Source: Erwinia aphidicola (GTDB taxonomy: Bacteria > Pseudomonadota > Gammaproteobacteria > Enterobacterales > Enterobacteriaceae). From it: a stretch of DNA of 64,000 nt. A program made the translations under genes and the position numbers. Below, piece by piece: positions 45,748-55,826 of the stretch (position 1 is the stretch's first letter; the number at the start of each line of letters is the position of its first letter). The stretch spans positions 372,001-436,000 of the forward strand of contig NZ_JACXBP010000004.1 of assembly GCF_014773485.1 (NCBI RefSeq). Reading direction: 5' to 3'. Under the pieces are notes generated by a model. It had not been told where the DNA came from and did no database searches. It saw only the letters and a list, made by a program, of their open reading frames with translations.

Positions 45748-47217
45748 ATGGAAACGTTAAAGCTGTACCTGGCCGGCGAGTGGCGCGAAGGGCGCGGTGA
45801 GCGTTTTTGCAGCACTAACCCGGCCGATGGATCGGTTAATGCCTGGCTGCATGCCGCCAGTCTGGACGATGTTGAGCTGGCCGTTAACGCGGCCGAGCGT
45901 GCCTGGCGGGCGCCGCAGTGGCGGCAGAGGCTGCCACACCAGCGTGCCGCGATCCTGCATCGTGTGGGTGACCTGATTACGCAACGGCTGGAGGCGCTGG
46001 CGCAGCTGCAGACGCGCGACAACGGCAAACCGCTGGCGGAGACGCGCGGGCTGGTCGCCAGCGCTGCCGCAACCGCCCACTATTTTGCGGCCGTCTGTGA
46101 AGTGATGGAGGGGGAGCTCCCGCCGCCGCGCAGCAACGACTTTATTACTCTCAGTCGCTATGAGCCGATCGGTGTGGTGGCGGCAATCACGCCGTGGAAC
46201 TCACCGATTGCCAGTGAGATGCAGAAAATTGCCCCGGCGCTGGCGGCAGGCAATGCCGTGGTGCTGAAACCGGCGGAAGCCACGCCGCTGATGGCGCTGG
46301 AGCTGGCCGCGCTGTTTGAGCAGGCCGGGCTGCCGCCGGGGCTACTGAGCGTACTGCCGGGCAAAGGCTCAATAGTCGGGGAAGCGCTGGCGCGTCATTC
46401 ACTGGTGAAGAAGATCTCCTTTACCGGTGGAACCCGCACCGGGCAGCGGCTGGCGCATATCGCGGCGGACAAACTGATCGGCACTTCGCTGGAGCTGGGA
46501 GGGAAATCCCCGACCATTGTGCTGGCCGACGCCGATATTGAGCAGGCCGCACGCGGCATTTGCTACGGCATTTTCAGCTCTGGCGGGCAGGCGTGCATTG
46601 CCGGATCGCGGCTGTTTATTCATCGCGCGCTCTACCCACGACTGATCGACAGACTGCTGCAGTTAACGGATGGCCTGCGTCTTGGCGACCCATTGCGTCC
46701 CGGCACCCATATTGGCCCGCTGATCGGCCCCGAGCATCGCCAGTCGGTGATGGACTATGTGGCGCTGGCGCGGGAAGAGGGTGGCGAGATTTTGTGCGGG
46801 GGAGAGATCCCTGCCGATCCGGCGCTGGCGAAAGGTAACTGGTTCCAGCCGACGATTATCGCCGGGCTGAATAACGCGGCAAGAGTGTGCCAGGAGGAGA
46901 TCTTCGGCCCGGTGCTGGTGGTGATGCCGTTCGAAGATGAGCAGCAGCTGATAGCGCAGGCTAATGATTCGATCTATGGCCTGGCGGCCGGCATCTGGAC
47001 GCGCGACATCCCTTATGCCTTGCAGCTTGCCGATCGGCTGGAGTGCGGAACGGTGTGGATCAACACCTACAAAGTCTTTTCGATAGCCACGCCGTTTGGC
47101 GGTTTCAAGCAGAGTGGGCTTGGGCGCGAAAAGGGGCTGCAGGGCATTAAGGCCTGGATGCAGCAGAAGAGCATCTATCTGGCGATGACCCCGGCAATTA
47201 ACGCCTGGAGTGACTAA
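45748..47217 (+). CDS. NAD(P)-dependent aldehyde dehydrogenase
   Basis: A 489-residue ALDH superfamily enzyme. The catalytic Cys283 is in FSSGGQACIAGSRLF and the general base Glu249 in SLELGGKSP; the Asn of TPWNSP and Lys of VLKPAEATP are present. It oxidises an aldehyde to the acid, perhaps the one made by the decarboxylase encoded 3 bp downstream. Confidence 0.92.
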   Translation: METLKLYLAGEWREGRGERFCSTNPADGSVNAWLHAASLDDVELAVNAAERAWRAPQWRQRLPHQRAAILHRVGDLITQRLEALAQLQTRDNGKPLAETRGLVASAAATAHYFAAVCEVMEGELPPPRSNDFITLSRYEPIGVVAAITPWNSPIASEMQKIAPALAAGNAVVLKPAEATPLMALELAALFEQAGLPPGLLSVLPGKGSIVGEALARHSLVKKISFTGGTRTGQRLAHIAADKLIGTSLELGGKSPTIVLADADIEQAARGICYGIFSSGGQACIAGSRLFIHRALYPRLIDRLLQLTDGLRLGDPLRPGTHIGPLIGPEHRQSVMDYVALAREEGGEILCGGEIPADPALAKGNWFQPTIIAGLNNAARVCQEEIFGPVLVVMPFEDEQQLIAQANDSIYGLAAGIWTRDIPYALQLADRLECGTVWINTYKVFSIATPFGGFKQSGLGREKGLQGIKAWMQQKSIYLAMTPAINAWSD

Positions 47218-47219
47218 CT

Positions 47220-48872
47220 ATGGAACGGGAAGTAGCGATGAGCGAAATGATAACGGTGGGTGAAGCGCTGGCGCGGACTCTTGAGTTATACGGGGTTAAA
47301 ACGCTGTATGGGATTATCTCTATTCACAATTTACCGATTGCCGATGCCATCGGCCAGCGCGGGAGGCTGCACTTTGTTCCCGCTCGCGGCGAGGCGGGTG
47401 CGGTGACCATGGCTGATGCGCACGGCAGGTTCAGCGGGTTGGGCGTGGCGTTAACCAGTACCGGTGCCGGAGCGGGCAATGCGGTGGGGTCGCTGCTCGA
47501 AGCGATGAACGCCGGTACGCCTCTGCTGCATCTGACGGGGCAGGTTGAGAAGGCATATCTTGATGCCGACAGCGGATTTATTCACGAAGCCCGCGATCAG
47601 CTCGGGCTGCTGCGCAGCAGCGGTAAAGCCGCGCTGCGCGTGCACTCGCCGCAGCAGGCGGTGGCGCTGCTGCACCGGGCAATTCAGATAGCTCAGACGC
47701 CGCCGTGCGGTCCGGTTTCGGTTGAGATCCCGATAGATATCCAGAACAGCCTGATACCCGACTCGCTGGTGACGACGCCGGTCGCTCCTCTTTCTCCGCC
47801 AGCGCCGCCGGAAAGCGTGATTGCCGCACTGGCGGAAAAGGTGAAACGTGCCAGCCGCCCCCTGCTGTGGGTCGGCGGCGGAGCATCAGGCTGTAGTGAG
47901 GCCATAAGAAAACTGGCCGATGCCGGGTTTAGGGTGATCTCCAGCGCACACGGTCGCGGTATTTTACCGGATGCTCATCCGCGCAGCCTGCGCGCATTTC
48001 ACAATTCCCCTGCGGTGGAAAGCGTGATGGCAGAATGTGACTTAACGCTGATCGCCGGTTCGCGCCTGCGCAGTAATGAGACGCGCAGCTGGACCCTGAC
48101 GCTGCCACAGCCGCGGGTGCAGATTGATATCGACCCGGCAGCGGCCAGCCGAAATTATCTGGCGGATGAGGTGCTGAACTACGACTGCCGTGCGCTGCTG
48201 AATGCACTGGCACAGCGCCTGTCACCGGTCAGTGATGTGGCGGGCGATCGTCAGATTGCGCAGGCGGTAGCAGAAGCGGAGCGTGAACTGCGCGCGCAGT
48301 GCGGAGTGTATGCCGGGCTGAACGATGCCGTTGCCGCCGCGCTGCCTGCGCAGGGGATTCTGGTGCGTGATATTACCGTTTCCGGCAGCGTCTGGGGCAG
48401 CCGTTTACTGCGTGCCAACGGTGCCTTAGCCAATATTCATTCGCTGGCGGGGGCAATCGGGATGGGGCTGGCGATGGCGATTGGCAGCGCGCTGGCCAAT
48501 CCGCAGCGTAAAGTGGTTGGTCTGGTCGGAGACGGCGGGCTGGCACTGGGCGTCGGCGAGCTGGCGACGCTGGTACAGGAGCGGGCTAACGTGACGCTGC
48601 TGGTGATGAACGACGGAGGTTACGGCGTGATGCGTGGCATTCAGGATAAGTATTTTGGCGGGCGGCAGTATTACAACGAACTGCACACGCCAGATTATAC
48701 CCTGCTGGCGCAGTCGATGGGGATGCAGGCCTGGAGCATCAGCGATGCCGCCATGTTCAGCAGCGTGCTGGCGGAAGCGATAGCGATGCCGGGGCCAACG
48801 CTGGTGGAGGTTAAAATGAGCGAAATCGGACCATTGCATTTTGCCGGTCCGCCGCAGAAAACCTTATATTAA
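47220..48872 (+). CDS. Thiamine diphosphate-dependent enzyme (decarboxylase/lyase-like)
   Basis: A 550-residue enzyme of the acetolactate synthase/benzoylformate decarboxylase family. The conserved Glu is in PARGEAGAVTM (Glu58); the ThDP-binding motif is GDG (437-439) ending at Asn464 in VMNDGGYG. It could decarboxylate a 2-oxo acid to an aldehyde for the neighbouring ALDH. The ATG at 47238 (GGGAAG 6 nt upstream) is an alternative start. It ends the operon; a palindrome follows. Confidence 0.87.
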   Translation: MEREVAMSEMITVGEALARTLELYGVKTLYGIISIHNLPIADAIGQRGRLHFVPARGEAGAVTMADAHGRFSGLGVALTSTGAGAGNAVGSLLEAMNAGTPLLHLTGQVEKAYLDADSGFIHEARDQLGLLRSSGKAALRVHSPQQAVALLHRAIQIAQTPPCGPVSVEIPIDIQNSLIPDSLVTTPVAPLSPPAPPESVIAALAEKVKRASRPLLWVGGGASGCSEAIRKLADAGFRVISSAHGRGILPDAHPRSLRAFHNSPAVESVMAECDLTLIAGSRLRSNETRSWTLTLPQPRVQIDIDPAAASRNYLADEVLNYDCRALLNALAQRLSPVSDVAGDRQIAQAVAEAERELRAQCGVYAGLNDAVAAALPAQGILVRDITVSGSVWGSRLLRANGALANIHSLAGAIGMGLAMAIGSALANPQRKVVGLVGDGGLALGVGELATLVQERANVTLLVMNDGGYGVMRGIQDKYFGGRQYYNELHTPDYTLLAQSMGMQAWSISDAAMFSSVLAEAIAMPGPTLVEVKMSEIGPLHFAGPPQKTLY

Positions 48873-48878
48873 TGATTC

Positions 48879-48898
48879 GGGGCGGGCATGCCCGCCCC
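48879..48898. repeat. GGCATGCC palindrome at end of catabolic operon
   Basis: GGGGCGGGCATGCCCGCCCC, a perfect 20-bp palindrome 7 bp after the stop and 16 bp from the loiP stop. It probably ends both convergent transcripts. Confidence 0.75.
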
Positions 48899-48913
48899 CT
48901 GCCGCGCCCGGAA

Positions 48914-49663
48914 TTACTTACCGGCCGCGATACGCTCTTTGATATGGTCGGCGCGCGCCTGAGAAGCCGGATGCGAGTCAAACATGCTGCTTTCGTGCGT
49001 GCCTTCCAGCTTGGCCAGCTTCTCGAAGCTGGTCACCAGACCCTGCGGGTTGATGTTGCGTTTTTTCAGCAGATCAAACGAGTAGTCATCGGCCTGTGAT
49101 TCCTGGCTCTGGGAGAACTGCGCGTTCACCAGTTTTTCACCCAGGTCACCCAGCTGCGACTGAGACAGCGAAGCGGCAATACCGCCAGCAGAAGCCGCCG
49201 CGGTGCGGATAGCGGTGGTGGAGTAAGCCAGTTGCATCGCTTTGCGCGAGTGGCCCAGCGCGACGTGGCCCATTTCGTGGCCCAGCACACCTTCCACTTC
49301 ATTATCGGTCATCATATCCATCAGGCCGCTGTAAACGCGGATGCAGCCGTTTGCCATCGCCCACGCGTTGACATCTTTGGTGACGTAAACTTTGTAGTTA
49401 GCCGGCGTGCCGTTGATATTGTCGCCCAGCGCAGCGGAGATCTTCTTCAGGCGTTGAGCATAGGTGCTGCTGGCGGGAGCAATCTGCGCTTCGCTGTCCA
49501 TCTGCTGACAGGATTTTTCGCTCAGCTCTTTAACCTGCGCATCGCTCAGGGTAGCAGCCTGGTAAGCCTGCGCGCCTGACTGCATCAGGGCATTGCTGTC
49601 AAAATTCTGACAGCCGGAAACTAATGTCGCGAGTGCGATCGCGCTAACAGAAATACGTTTCAT
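48914..49663 (-). CDS. loiP: Metalloprotease LoiP (YggG), lipoprotein
   Basis: A 249-residue M48-family outer-membrane lipoprotein. The lipobox is LVSGCQ and the zinc site HEMGHVALGH. QFSQSQESQADDYSFDLL holds the third metal ligand. E. coli LoiP cleaves Phe-Phe bonds and is induced by low osmolarity. In E. coli it lies beside speB; here the catabolic operon intervenes. The second Met is used as start. Confidence 0.95.
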   Translation of the reverse strand: MKRISVSAIALATLVSGCQNFDSNALMQSGAQAYQAATLSDAQVKELSEKSCQQMDSEAQIAPASSTYAQRLKKISAALGDNINGTPANYKVYVTKDVNAWAMANGCIRVYSGLMDMMTDNEVEGVLGHEMGHVALGHSRKAMQLAYSTTAIRTAAASAGGIAASLSQSQLGDLGEKLVNAQFSQSQESQADDYSFDLLKKRNINPQGLVTSFEKLAKLEGTHESSMFDSHPASQARADHIKERIAAGK

Positions 49664-49954
49664 CATTCCAGTTCATCCATTTAGGTAACAAGGTATAGAA
49701 ATCAAAAAGTTGTCAATTTATGCTGGGCGAATTATTGCCAGCGAAACTGGAGTTATAGCCTTTGCTGGTATAAATGCATAGCACCACTGCTCCGAAAGGG
49801 CCACTAATGTGACTTTTTTTACATCCTGCGCCATGTACATGTTACCCGTGTTTCATGTACATTGATTGTCGACTTTCCTTCGGCTTTGCCTGATAACTCA
49901 TTCATTACAATAGGTTAAGGACGGCGAAGCGTTAAATCCGACCTGGAGTAGAAA

Positions 49955-51946
49955 ATGTCTTCTCGTAAAGAGCTTGCCAACGCCATTCGCGCATTGAGTA
50001 TGGATGCGGTGCAAAAAGCCAAATCCGGCCACCCGGGCGCCCCAATGGGCATGGCCGATATCGCCGAAGTTCTGTGGCGTGACTTCCTGAATCACAACCC
50101 GACTAACCCGCTGTGGGCAGACCGCGACCGTTTCGTGCTGTCAAACGGCCACGGCTCAATGCTGATCTATAGCCTGCTGCACCTCAGCGGTTACGATCTG
50201 CCAATCAGTGAACTGGCTAACTTCCGTCAGCTGCACTCCAAAACCCCAGGTCACCCTGAATACGGCTACACCGTAGGCGTGGAAACCACCACCGGTCCAC
50301 TGGGCCAGGGTATCGCCAACGCGGTCGGTTTTGCTATTGCAGAACGCACGCTGGCCGCGCAGTTTAACCGTCCGGGCCACGATATTGTTGACCATAACAC
50401 CTACGTGTTCATGGGTGACGGCTGCATGATGGAAGGCATCTCGCACGAAGTGTGCTCGCTGGCGGGTACGCTGAAGCTGGGTAAACTGGTCGCATTCTAT
50501 GATGACAACGGTATCTCCATCGACGGCCACATTGATGGCTGGTTCACCGATGACACCGCGCAGCGCTTCGAGTCTTACGGCTGGCACGTGGTGCGCGGCG
50601 TGGACGGTCATGATGCGGACGCGATTAAGAAAGCGGTGGAAGAAGCGAAAGCGGTGAGCGATAAGCCTTCCCTGCTGATGTGCAAAACGGTTATTGGCTT
50701 CGGTTCGCCGAACAAAGCTGGTACTCACGACTCCCACGGTGCGCCGCTGGGTGATGAAGAGATTGCACTGACCCGTAAGCAGCTGGGCTGGAACCACGCG
50801 CCGTTTGAAATTCCTTCAGACATCTATGCACAGTGGGACGCGAAAGAAGCGGGCCAGGCGAAAGAAGCTGCATGGGACGAGAAGTTTGCTGCCTACGCTA
50901 AAGCCTTCCCGGAGCTGGCCGCTGAGTTCAAGCGCCGCATGAACAACGAGCTGCCGGCAAACTGGGCTGCTGAGTCGCAGAAGTTTGTTGAACAGCTGCA
51001 GGCGAACCCGGCGAAAATCGCCAGCCGTAAAGCGTCACAGAATGCCATCGAAGCCTTTGGCAAACTGCTGCCGGAATATCTGGGCGGCTCCGCTGACCTG
51101 GCGCCAAGCAACCTGACGATGTGGTCTGGTTCTAAGCCAATCAACGAAGATGCAGCGGGTAACTACATCCATTACGGCGTGCGCGAATTCGGTATGACCG
51201 CTATCGCTAACGGTATCACCCTGCACGGTGGTTTCCTGCCGTACACCGCGACCTTCCTGATGTTTGTCGAATATGCCCGTAATGCGGTGCGTATGGCTGC
51301 ACTGATGAAGATCCGTCAGGTGATGGTCTATACCCACGACTCTATCGGTCTGGGCGAAGATGGCCCAACTCACCAGCCGGTAGAGCAGCTGGCGAGCCTG
51401 CGCGTGACGCCGAACATGAGCACCTGGCGCCCGTGTGACCAGGTTGAGTCGGCGATTGCGTGGAAATATGGCATCGAACGTCAGGATGGCCCAACTGCGC
51501 TGATCCTGTCGCGTCAGAACCTGGCACAGCAGGATCGTACCGCTGAGCAGCTGGCTAACGTTGCGCGTGGTGCTTACGTGCTGAAAGATTGCGACGGTAC
51601 GCCGGAGGTCATCTTCATCGCTACCGGTTCAGAAGTTGAGCTGGCGGTGGGCGCTTATGAGCAGCTGACTGCTGAAGGCCGTAAGGCGCGCGTGGTTTCC
51701 ATGCCGTCTACTGATGCCTTCGACAAGCAGGATGCCGCTTACCGTGAATCGGTGCTGCCGAAAGCTGTCAGCGCGCGCGTGGCGATTGAAGCCGGCATCG
51801 CAGATTACTGGTTCAAATACACCGGCCTGAACGGTGCTATCGTCGGTATGACCAGCTTCGGCGAGTCTGCACCGGCCGAGAAGCTGTTCGACCTGTTTGG
51901 CTTCACCGTGGATAACGTGGTCGCTAAAGCGAAAGCGCTGCTGTAA
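49955..51946 (+). CDS. tktA: Transketolase 1
   Basis: A 663-residue ThDP enzyme of the pentose phosphate pathway. [32 protein letters not shown], the ThDP motif [13 protein letters not shown], and the C-terminal [20 protein letters not shown] are conserved. It interconverts C2 units between sugar phosphates. Divergent from loiP; epd lies immediately downstream, without the E. coli cmt and ygg genes. Confidence 0.97.
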   Translation: MSSRKELANAIRALSMDAVQKAKSGHPGAPMGMADIAEVLWRDFLNHNPTNPLWADRDRFVLSNGHGSMLIYSLLHLSGYDLPISELANFRQLHSKTPGHPEYGYTVGVETTTGPLGQGIANAVGFAIAERTLAAQFNRPGHDIVDHNTYVFMGDGCMMEGISHEVCSLAGTLKLGKLVAFYDDNGISIDGHIDGWFTDDTAQRFESYGWHVVRGVDGHDADAIKKAVEEAKAVSDKPSLLMCKTVIGFGSPNKAGTHDSHGAPLGDEEIALTRKQLGWNHAPFEIPSDIYAQWDAKEAGQAKEAAWDEKFAAYAKAFPELAAEFKRRMNNELPANWAAESQKFVEQLQANPAKIASRKASQNAIEAFGKLLPEYLGGSADLAPSNLTMWSGSKPINEDAAGNYIHYGVREFGMTAIANGITLHGGFLPYTATFLMFVEYARNAVRMAALMKIRQVMVYTHDSIGLGEDGPTHQPVEQLASLRVTPNMSTWRPCDQVESAIAWKYGIERQDGPTALILSRQNLAQQDRTAEQLANVARGAYVLKDCDGTPEVIFIATGSEVELAVGAYEQLTAEGRKARVVSMPSTDAFDKQDAAYRESVLPKAVSARVAIEAGIADYWFKYTGLNGAIVGMTSFGESAPAEKLFDLFGFTVDNVVAKAKALL

Positions 51947-51955
51947 TCACCAGCG

Positions 51956-52020
51956 GGCGAGGCGTGCCTCGCCTCAGGATGTTATAGCGTAGGGGGGCGG
52001 GCATACCCGCCCCTTTTTTG
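51956..52020 (+). terminator. tktA terminator with two GTAGGG-type palindromes
   Basis: First GGCGAGGC-GT-GCCTCGCC (51956-51973), then GTAGG followed by GGGGCGGG-CATA-CCCGCCCC (51994-52013) and a T-run to 52019. The second one is a clear Rho-independent terminator. Confidence 0.8.
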
Positions 52021-52043
52021 TTCCCACCGATAAATTCTAAATT

Positions 52044-52059
52044 TGTGACGTAGATCCAA
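52044..52059. promoter_or_regulatory. CRP-like site upstream of epd
   Basis: TGTGA-N6-TCCAA: the first half-site is perfect, the second weak. It fits CRP activation known for E. coli epd. Confidence 0.45.
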
Positions 52060-52119
52060 ACTTACGCGCCACAATTGATCCCAGTCATTCCTATTATTCC
52101 TGACTTCTATTATTCTGGC

Positions 52120-52131
52120 TGAAGCGTTTCA
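52120..52131. promoter_or_regulatory. Cra (FruR) site upstream of epd
   Basis: TGAAGCGTTTCA is close to the Cra palindrome TGAAWCGNTTCA, 119 bp before the epd ATG. Cra control of epd-pgk is known in E. coli. Confidence 0.65.
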
Positions 52132-52249
52132 GTTGTCAGTGGGCCCTGTTATTTCCGCCGACCGATCGATAAGAATCTGCTGTACAAATCGCCACGGCTG
52201 GCTCAGGCTAATTGTCCGATTTTACGGTGAATTCTGCTGCAGGAGTAAT

Positions 52250-53269
52250 ATGACGGTTCGCATTGCCATAAACGGGTTTGGTCGCATTGGGCGCAATGTT
52301 TTACGCGCGCTGTACGAGACCGGGCGACGTGCTGAAATTACGGTCGTCGCCATCAATGAGCTGGCGGACGCCGCGGGCATGGCACATTTGCTGAAATACG
52401 ATACCAGCCACGGGCGATTCGCCTGGGACGTGCGCCAGGAACGTGACCTGCTGACGGTAGGGGATGACACCATCCGCCTGCTGCATGTGGCAGAGCTCGC
52501 GCACCTGCCGTGGCGCGAGCTGAATGTCGATGTCGTGCTCGACTGTACCGGAGTTTATGGCAGCCGTGCCGATGGTGAAGCGCATCTGCACTCCGGGGCG
52601 AAAAAGGTGTTGTTCTCGCACCCTGGCGGGCACGATCTGGATGCCACCGTGGTTTACGGCGTGAATGAGAAAGAGCTGCTGCCGGAGCACTTGCTGGTGT
52701 CGAATGCTTCCTGTACGACCAACTGTATCATTCCGATTATCAAGCTGCTGGATGATGCCTGGGGTATTGAGTCCGGCACCGTCACCACGATTCATTCGGC
52801 GATGCATGACCAGCAGGTGATTGATGCTTATCACCCGGATTTACGGCGCACTCGCGCTGCCAGCCAGTCGATTATTCCGGTCGACACCCGACTGGCCGCC
52901 GGCATAACGCGTATTTTTCCGAAATTTAACGACCGCTTCGAAGCGATCGCGGTGCGCGTGCCGACCATCAACGTGACGGCCATTGACCTGAGCGTCAGCG
53001 TGCGTGATGCGGTAAAGGCATGTGAGGTCAACGCCCTGCTGCAAAGTGCGTCAGAAGGGGCATTTAGTGGTATAGTTGACTATACGGAATTACCGTTAGT
53101 CTCGATAGATTTTAACCACGATCCGCACAGTGCCATAGTGGACGGCACGCAGACGCGGGTCAGCGGTCAGCACCTGATTAAGACTTTAGTCTGGTGCGAC
53201 AACGAATGGGGCTTTGCTAACCGGATGATTGATACCACGTTAGCGATGGCCGCAAGCGGTTTCAGGTAG
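52250..53269 (+). CDS. epd: Erythrose-4-phosphate dehydrogenase Epd
   Basis: A 339-residue GAPDH-like enzyme that makes erythronate-4-phosphate for pyridoxal phosphate synthesis. [25 protein letters not shown] is the NAD motif, catalytic Cys155 is in [10 protein letters not shown] and the partner His is in [11 protein letters not shown]. The frame extends 39 codons upstream, but MTVRI at 52250 matches E. coli length. First gene of epd-pgk-fbaA. Confidence 0.95.
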   Translation: MTVRIAINGFGRIGRNVLRALYETGRRAEITVVAINELADAAGMAHLLKYDTSHGRFAWDVRQERDLLTVGDDTIRLLHVAELAHLPWRELNVDVVLDCTGVYGSRADGEAHLHSGAKKVLFSHPGGHDLDATVVYGVNEKELLPEHLLVSNASCTTNCIIPIIKLLDDAWGIESGTVTTIHSAMHDQQVIDAYHPDLRRTRAASQSIIPVDTRLAAGITRIFPKFNDRFEAIAVRVPTINVTAIDLSVSVRDAVKACEVNALLQSASEGAFSGIVDYTELPLVSIDFNHDPHSAIVDGTQTRVSGQHLIKTLVWCDNEWGFANRMIDTTLAMAASGFR

Positions 53270-53318
53270 GGCGCGGTTTGCGCCTGTAAAACTTAAGAGT
53301 TAAACGAGAGGATTCACC

Positions 53319-54485
53319 ATGTCTGTAATTAAGATGACCGATCTGGATCTTGCTGGTAAACGCGTACTAATTCGTTCCGATTTAAACGTGCCAGTGAAAG
53401 AAGGGAAAGTGACGTCTGATGCACGTATTCGTGCTTCATTGCCGACCATCGAAGCGGCCCTGAAGCAGGGCGCAAAAGTGATGGTAACCTCCCACCTTGG
53501 TCGCCCGACCGAAGGTGAATACAACGAAGAGTTCTCACTGCTGCCGGTAGTGAACTACCTGAAAGATAAGCTGGGCGCGGAAAACGTCTCCCTGGCGAAA
53601 GAGTACCTCGACGGCGTTGAGCTGGAAGCCGGCAAGCTGGTGGTCCTGGAAAACGTTCGTTTTAACAAGGGCGAAAAGAAAGACGACGAAGCGCTCTCTA
53701 AAAAATATGCGGCCCTGTGCGACGTCTACGTGATGGACGCCTTCGGCACCGCGCACCGCGCACAGGCTTCAACGCACGGCGTGGGTAAATTTGCCCCAAT
53801 CGCCTGTGCTGGCCCGCTGCTGGCGAACGAGCTGGAAGCGCTGGGTAAAGCCCTTAAAACGCCTGCGCGCCCAATGGTGGCAGTGGTTGGCGGTTCAAAA
53901 GTCTCCACTAAGTTTGACGTACTGAACTCGCTGGTGAAGATTGCTGACACCGTGATTGTTGGCGGTGGTATTGCTAACACCTTCGTGGCCATCGACAACA
54001 ACGTCGGTAAATCACTGTACGAGCCAGATTTCGTTGAAGCGGCGAAAAAACTGCGCGATGAGTTCAAGATTCCGGTTCCTACCGACTCTCGCGTCGGCAC
54101 GGAATTCTCTGAAACTGCACCGTCTACCGTGAAGAAAGTGTCTGAAGTTCAGGACAATGAAGAGATCATGGACTTCGGTGATGAAACCGCAGAAGCAATG
54201 GCTAAGCTGTTGAAAGAAGCTAAAACTATTCTGTGGAACGGCCCGGTTGGCGTGTTCGAATTCCCTAACTTCCGTAAAGGCACTGAAATCGTTGCTAAAG
54301 CGATTGCAGACAGTGACGCATTCTCCATCGCTGGCGGCGGTGATACGCTGGCGGCCATCGACCTGTTTGGTATTGAAGATAAAATCTCCTATATCTCTAC
54401 CGGTGGCGGTGCATTCCTCGAGTTCGTGGAAGGCAAAACTCTGCCTGCGGTTGCCATGCTGGAAGAGCGTGCGAAGCAGAACTAA
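53319..54485 (+). CDS. pgk: Phosphoglycerate kinase
   Basis: A 388-residue glycolytic enzyme. [32 protein letters not shown] and the nucleotide part [24 protein letters not shown] are conserved. It transfers phosphate between 1,3-bisphosphoglycerate and ADP. It lies between epd and fbaA as in E. coli. Confidence 0.98.
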   Translation: MSVIKMTDLDLAGKRVLIRSDLNVPVKEGKVTSDARIRASLPTIEAALKQGAKVMVTSHLGRPTEGEYNEEFSLLPVVNYLKDKLGAENVSLAKEYLDGVELEAGKLVVLENVRFNKGEKKDDEALSKKYAALCDVYVMDAFGTAHRAQASTHGVGKFAPIACAGPLLANELEALGKALKTPARPMVAVVGGSKVSTKFDVLNSLVKIADTVIVGGGIANTFVAIDNNVGKSLYEPDFVEAAKKLRDEFKIPVPTDSRVGTEFSETAPSTVKKVSEVQDNEEIMDFGDETAEAMAKLLKEAKTILWNGPVGVFEFPNFRKGTEIVAKAIADSDAFSIAGGGDTLAAIDLFGIEDKISYISTGGGAFLEFVEGKTLPAVAMLEERAKQN

Positions 54486-54497
54486 TTAATCCTCAGT

Positions 54498-54518
54498 GCG
54501 GGGTGTTTGATGCCCCGC
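54498..54518 (+). repeat. Hairpin between pgk and fbaA
   Basis: GCGGGG / CCCCGC with a 9-nt loop in the 81-bp gap. It lacks a T-tract and may mark an RNA processing site in the pgk-fbaA transcript. Confidence 0.5.
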
Positions 54519-54566
54519 GTGAGATCTGAATCCTTTAATACGACCGAAGAAACAGGACAAGCTAAC

Positions 54567-55646
54567 ATGTCTAAAATTTTTGATTTCGTAAAACCAGGCG
54601 TTGTCACCGGTGACGACGTTCAGAAGATCTTCAAAGTGGCGAAAGAGAACAAGTTCGCCCTGCCAGCAGTTAACTGCGTGGGTACTGACTCCATCAACGC
54701 CGTTCTGGAAACCGCTGCGAAAGTAAAAGCACCGGTCATCATTCAGTTCTCCAACGGTGGCGCCGGCTTCATCGCCGGTAAAGGCCTGAAATCAGATAAG
54801 CCACAGGCTGCTGCTATCTTTGGCGCAATCTCTGGCGCACACCACGTGCATCTGATGGCTGAACACTACGGCGTGCCGGTTATCCTGCACACCGACCACT
54901 GCGCGAAGAAGCTGCTGCCGTGGATCGACGGCCTGCTGGAAGCGGGTGAAGCTCACTTCGCCAAAACCGGTAAGCCACTGTTCTCTTCTCACATGATCGA
55001 CCTGTCTGAAGAGTCACTGGAAGAAAACATCGAGATCTGCAGCAAGTATCTGGCGCGCATGGCGAAAATCGACATGACCCTGGAAATTGAACTGGGCTGC
55101 ACCGGTGGTGAAGAAGATGGCGTGGACAACAGCCACATGGACGCTTCCGCGCTGTACACCCAGCCAGAAGACGTTGATTACGCTTACACCAAGCTGAACG
55201 CCATCAGCCCACGTTTCACTATCGCTGCTTCATTCGGTAACGTGCACGGCGTGTACAAGCCAGGCAACGTGAAACTGACCCCGACCATCCTGCGTGATTC
55301 TCAGAAATACGTCAGCGAAAAACACGGTCTGCCAGTGAACTCTCTGGACTTCGTATTCCACGGCGGTTCCGGTTCATCTGCGGCTGAAATCGAAGAGTCT
55401 ATCGGTTACGGCGTGATCAAAATGAACATTGATACCGATACCCAGTGGGCAACCTGGGACGGCATCCTGCAGTACTACAAAAAGAACGAAGGTTATCTGC
55501 AGGCGCAGCTGGGCAACCCGGAAGGCGCTGATAAGCCGAACAAGAAGTACTACGATCCACGCGTATGGCTGCGTGCTTCCCAGTCTTCAATGATTGTTCG
55601 CCTGGAGCAGGCATTTAAAGAACTGAACGCGGTCGACGTACTGTAA
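54567..55646 (+). CDS. fbaA: Class II fructose-bisphosphate aldolase
   Basis: A 359-residue zinc aldolase of glycolysis and gluconeogenesis. The zinc ligands and active site are seen in VILHTDHCAKKLLPW, LEIELGCTGGEEDGVDNSH and VFHGGSGSSAAEI. The start MSKIFDFVKPGV at 54567 is the E. coli start; a 20-codon upstream extension is not coding. Confidence 0.98.
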   Translation: MSKIFDFVKPGVVTGDDVQKIFKVAKENKFALPAVNCVGTDSINAVLETAAKVKAPVIIQFSNGGAGFIAGKGLKSDKPQAAAIFGAISGAHHVHLMAEHYGVPVILHTDHCAKKLLPWIDGLLEAGEAHFAKTGKPLFSSHMIDLSEESLEENIEICSKYLARMAKIDMTLEIELGCTGGEEDGVDNSHMDASALYTQPEDVDYAYTKLNAISPRFTIAASFGNVHGVYKPGNVKLTPTILRDSQKYVSEKHGLPVNSLDFVFHGGSGSSAAEIEESIGYGVIKMNIDTDTQWATWDGILQYYKKNEGYLQAQLGNPEGADKPNKKYYDPRVWLRASQSSMIVRLEQAFKELNAVDVL

Positions 55647-55660
55647 TTCAGCTTCTGCTC

Positions 55661-55687
55661 AAAAAAGGCCCTGAGGGGCCTTTTTTT
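55661..55687 (+). terminator. fbaA terminator
   Basis: GGCCC / GGGCC stem with TGAG loop, flanked by A6 and T7 runs, 14 bp after the fbaA stop. Confidence 0.92.
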
Positions 55688-55826
55688 ATGCAATCAATTC
55701 GGAATGTTCAGGTGATTTCGTGACTTGTTTGGCAAAACTGCAATTTTTTGCATACCCTTAACGGCATCGGCTGCCGCTTGCTGGCAGAGTTTTGAACGCC
55801 CTTTTGGGCAATAACGGGATCAGTTT

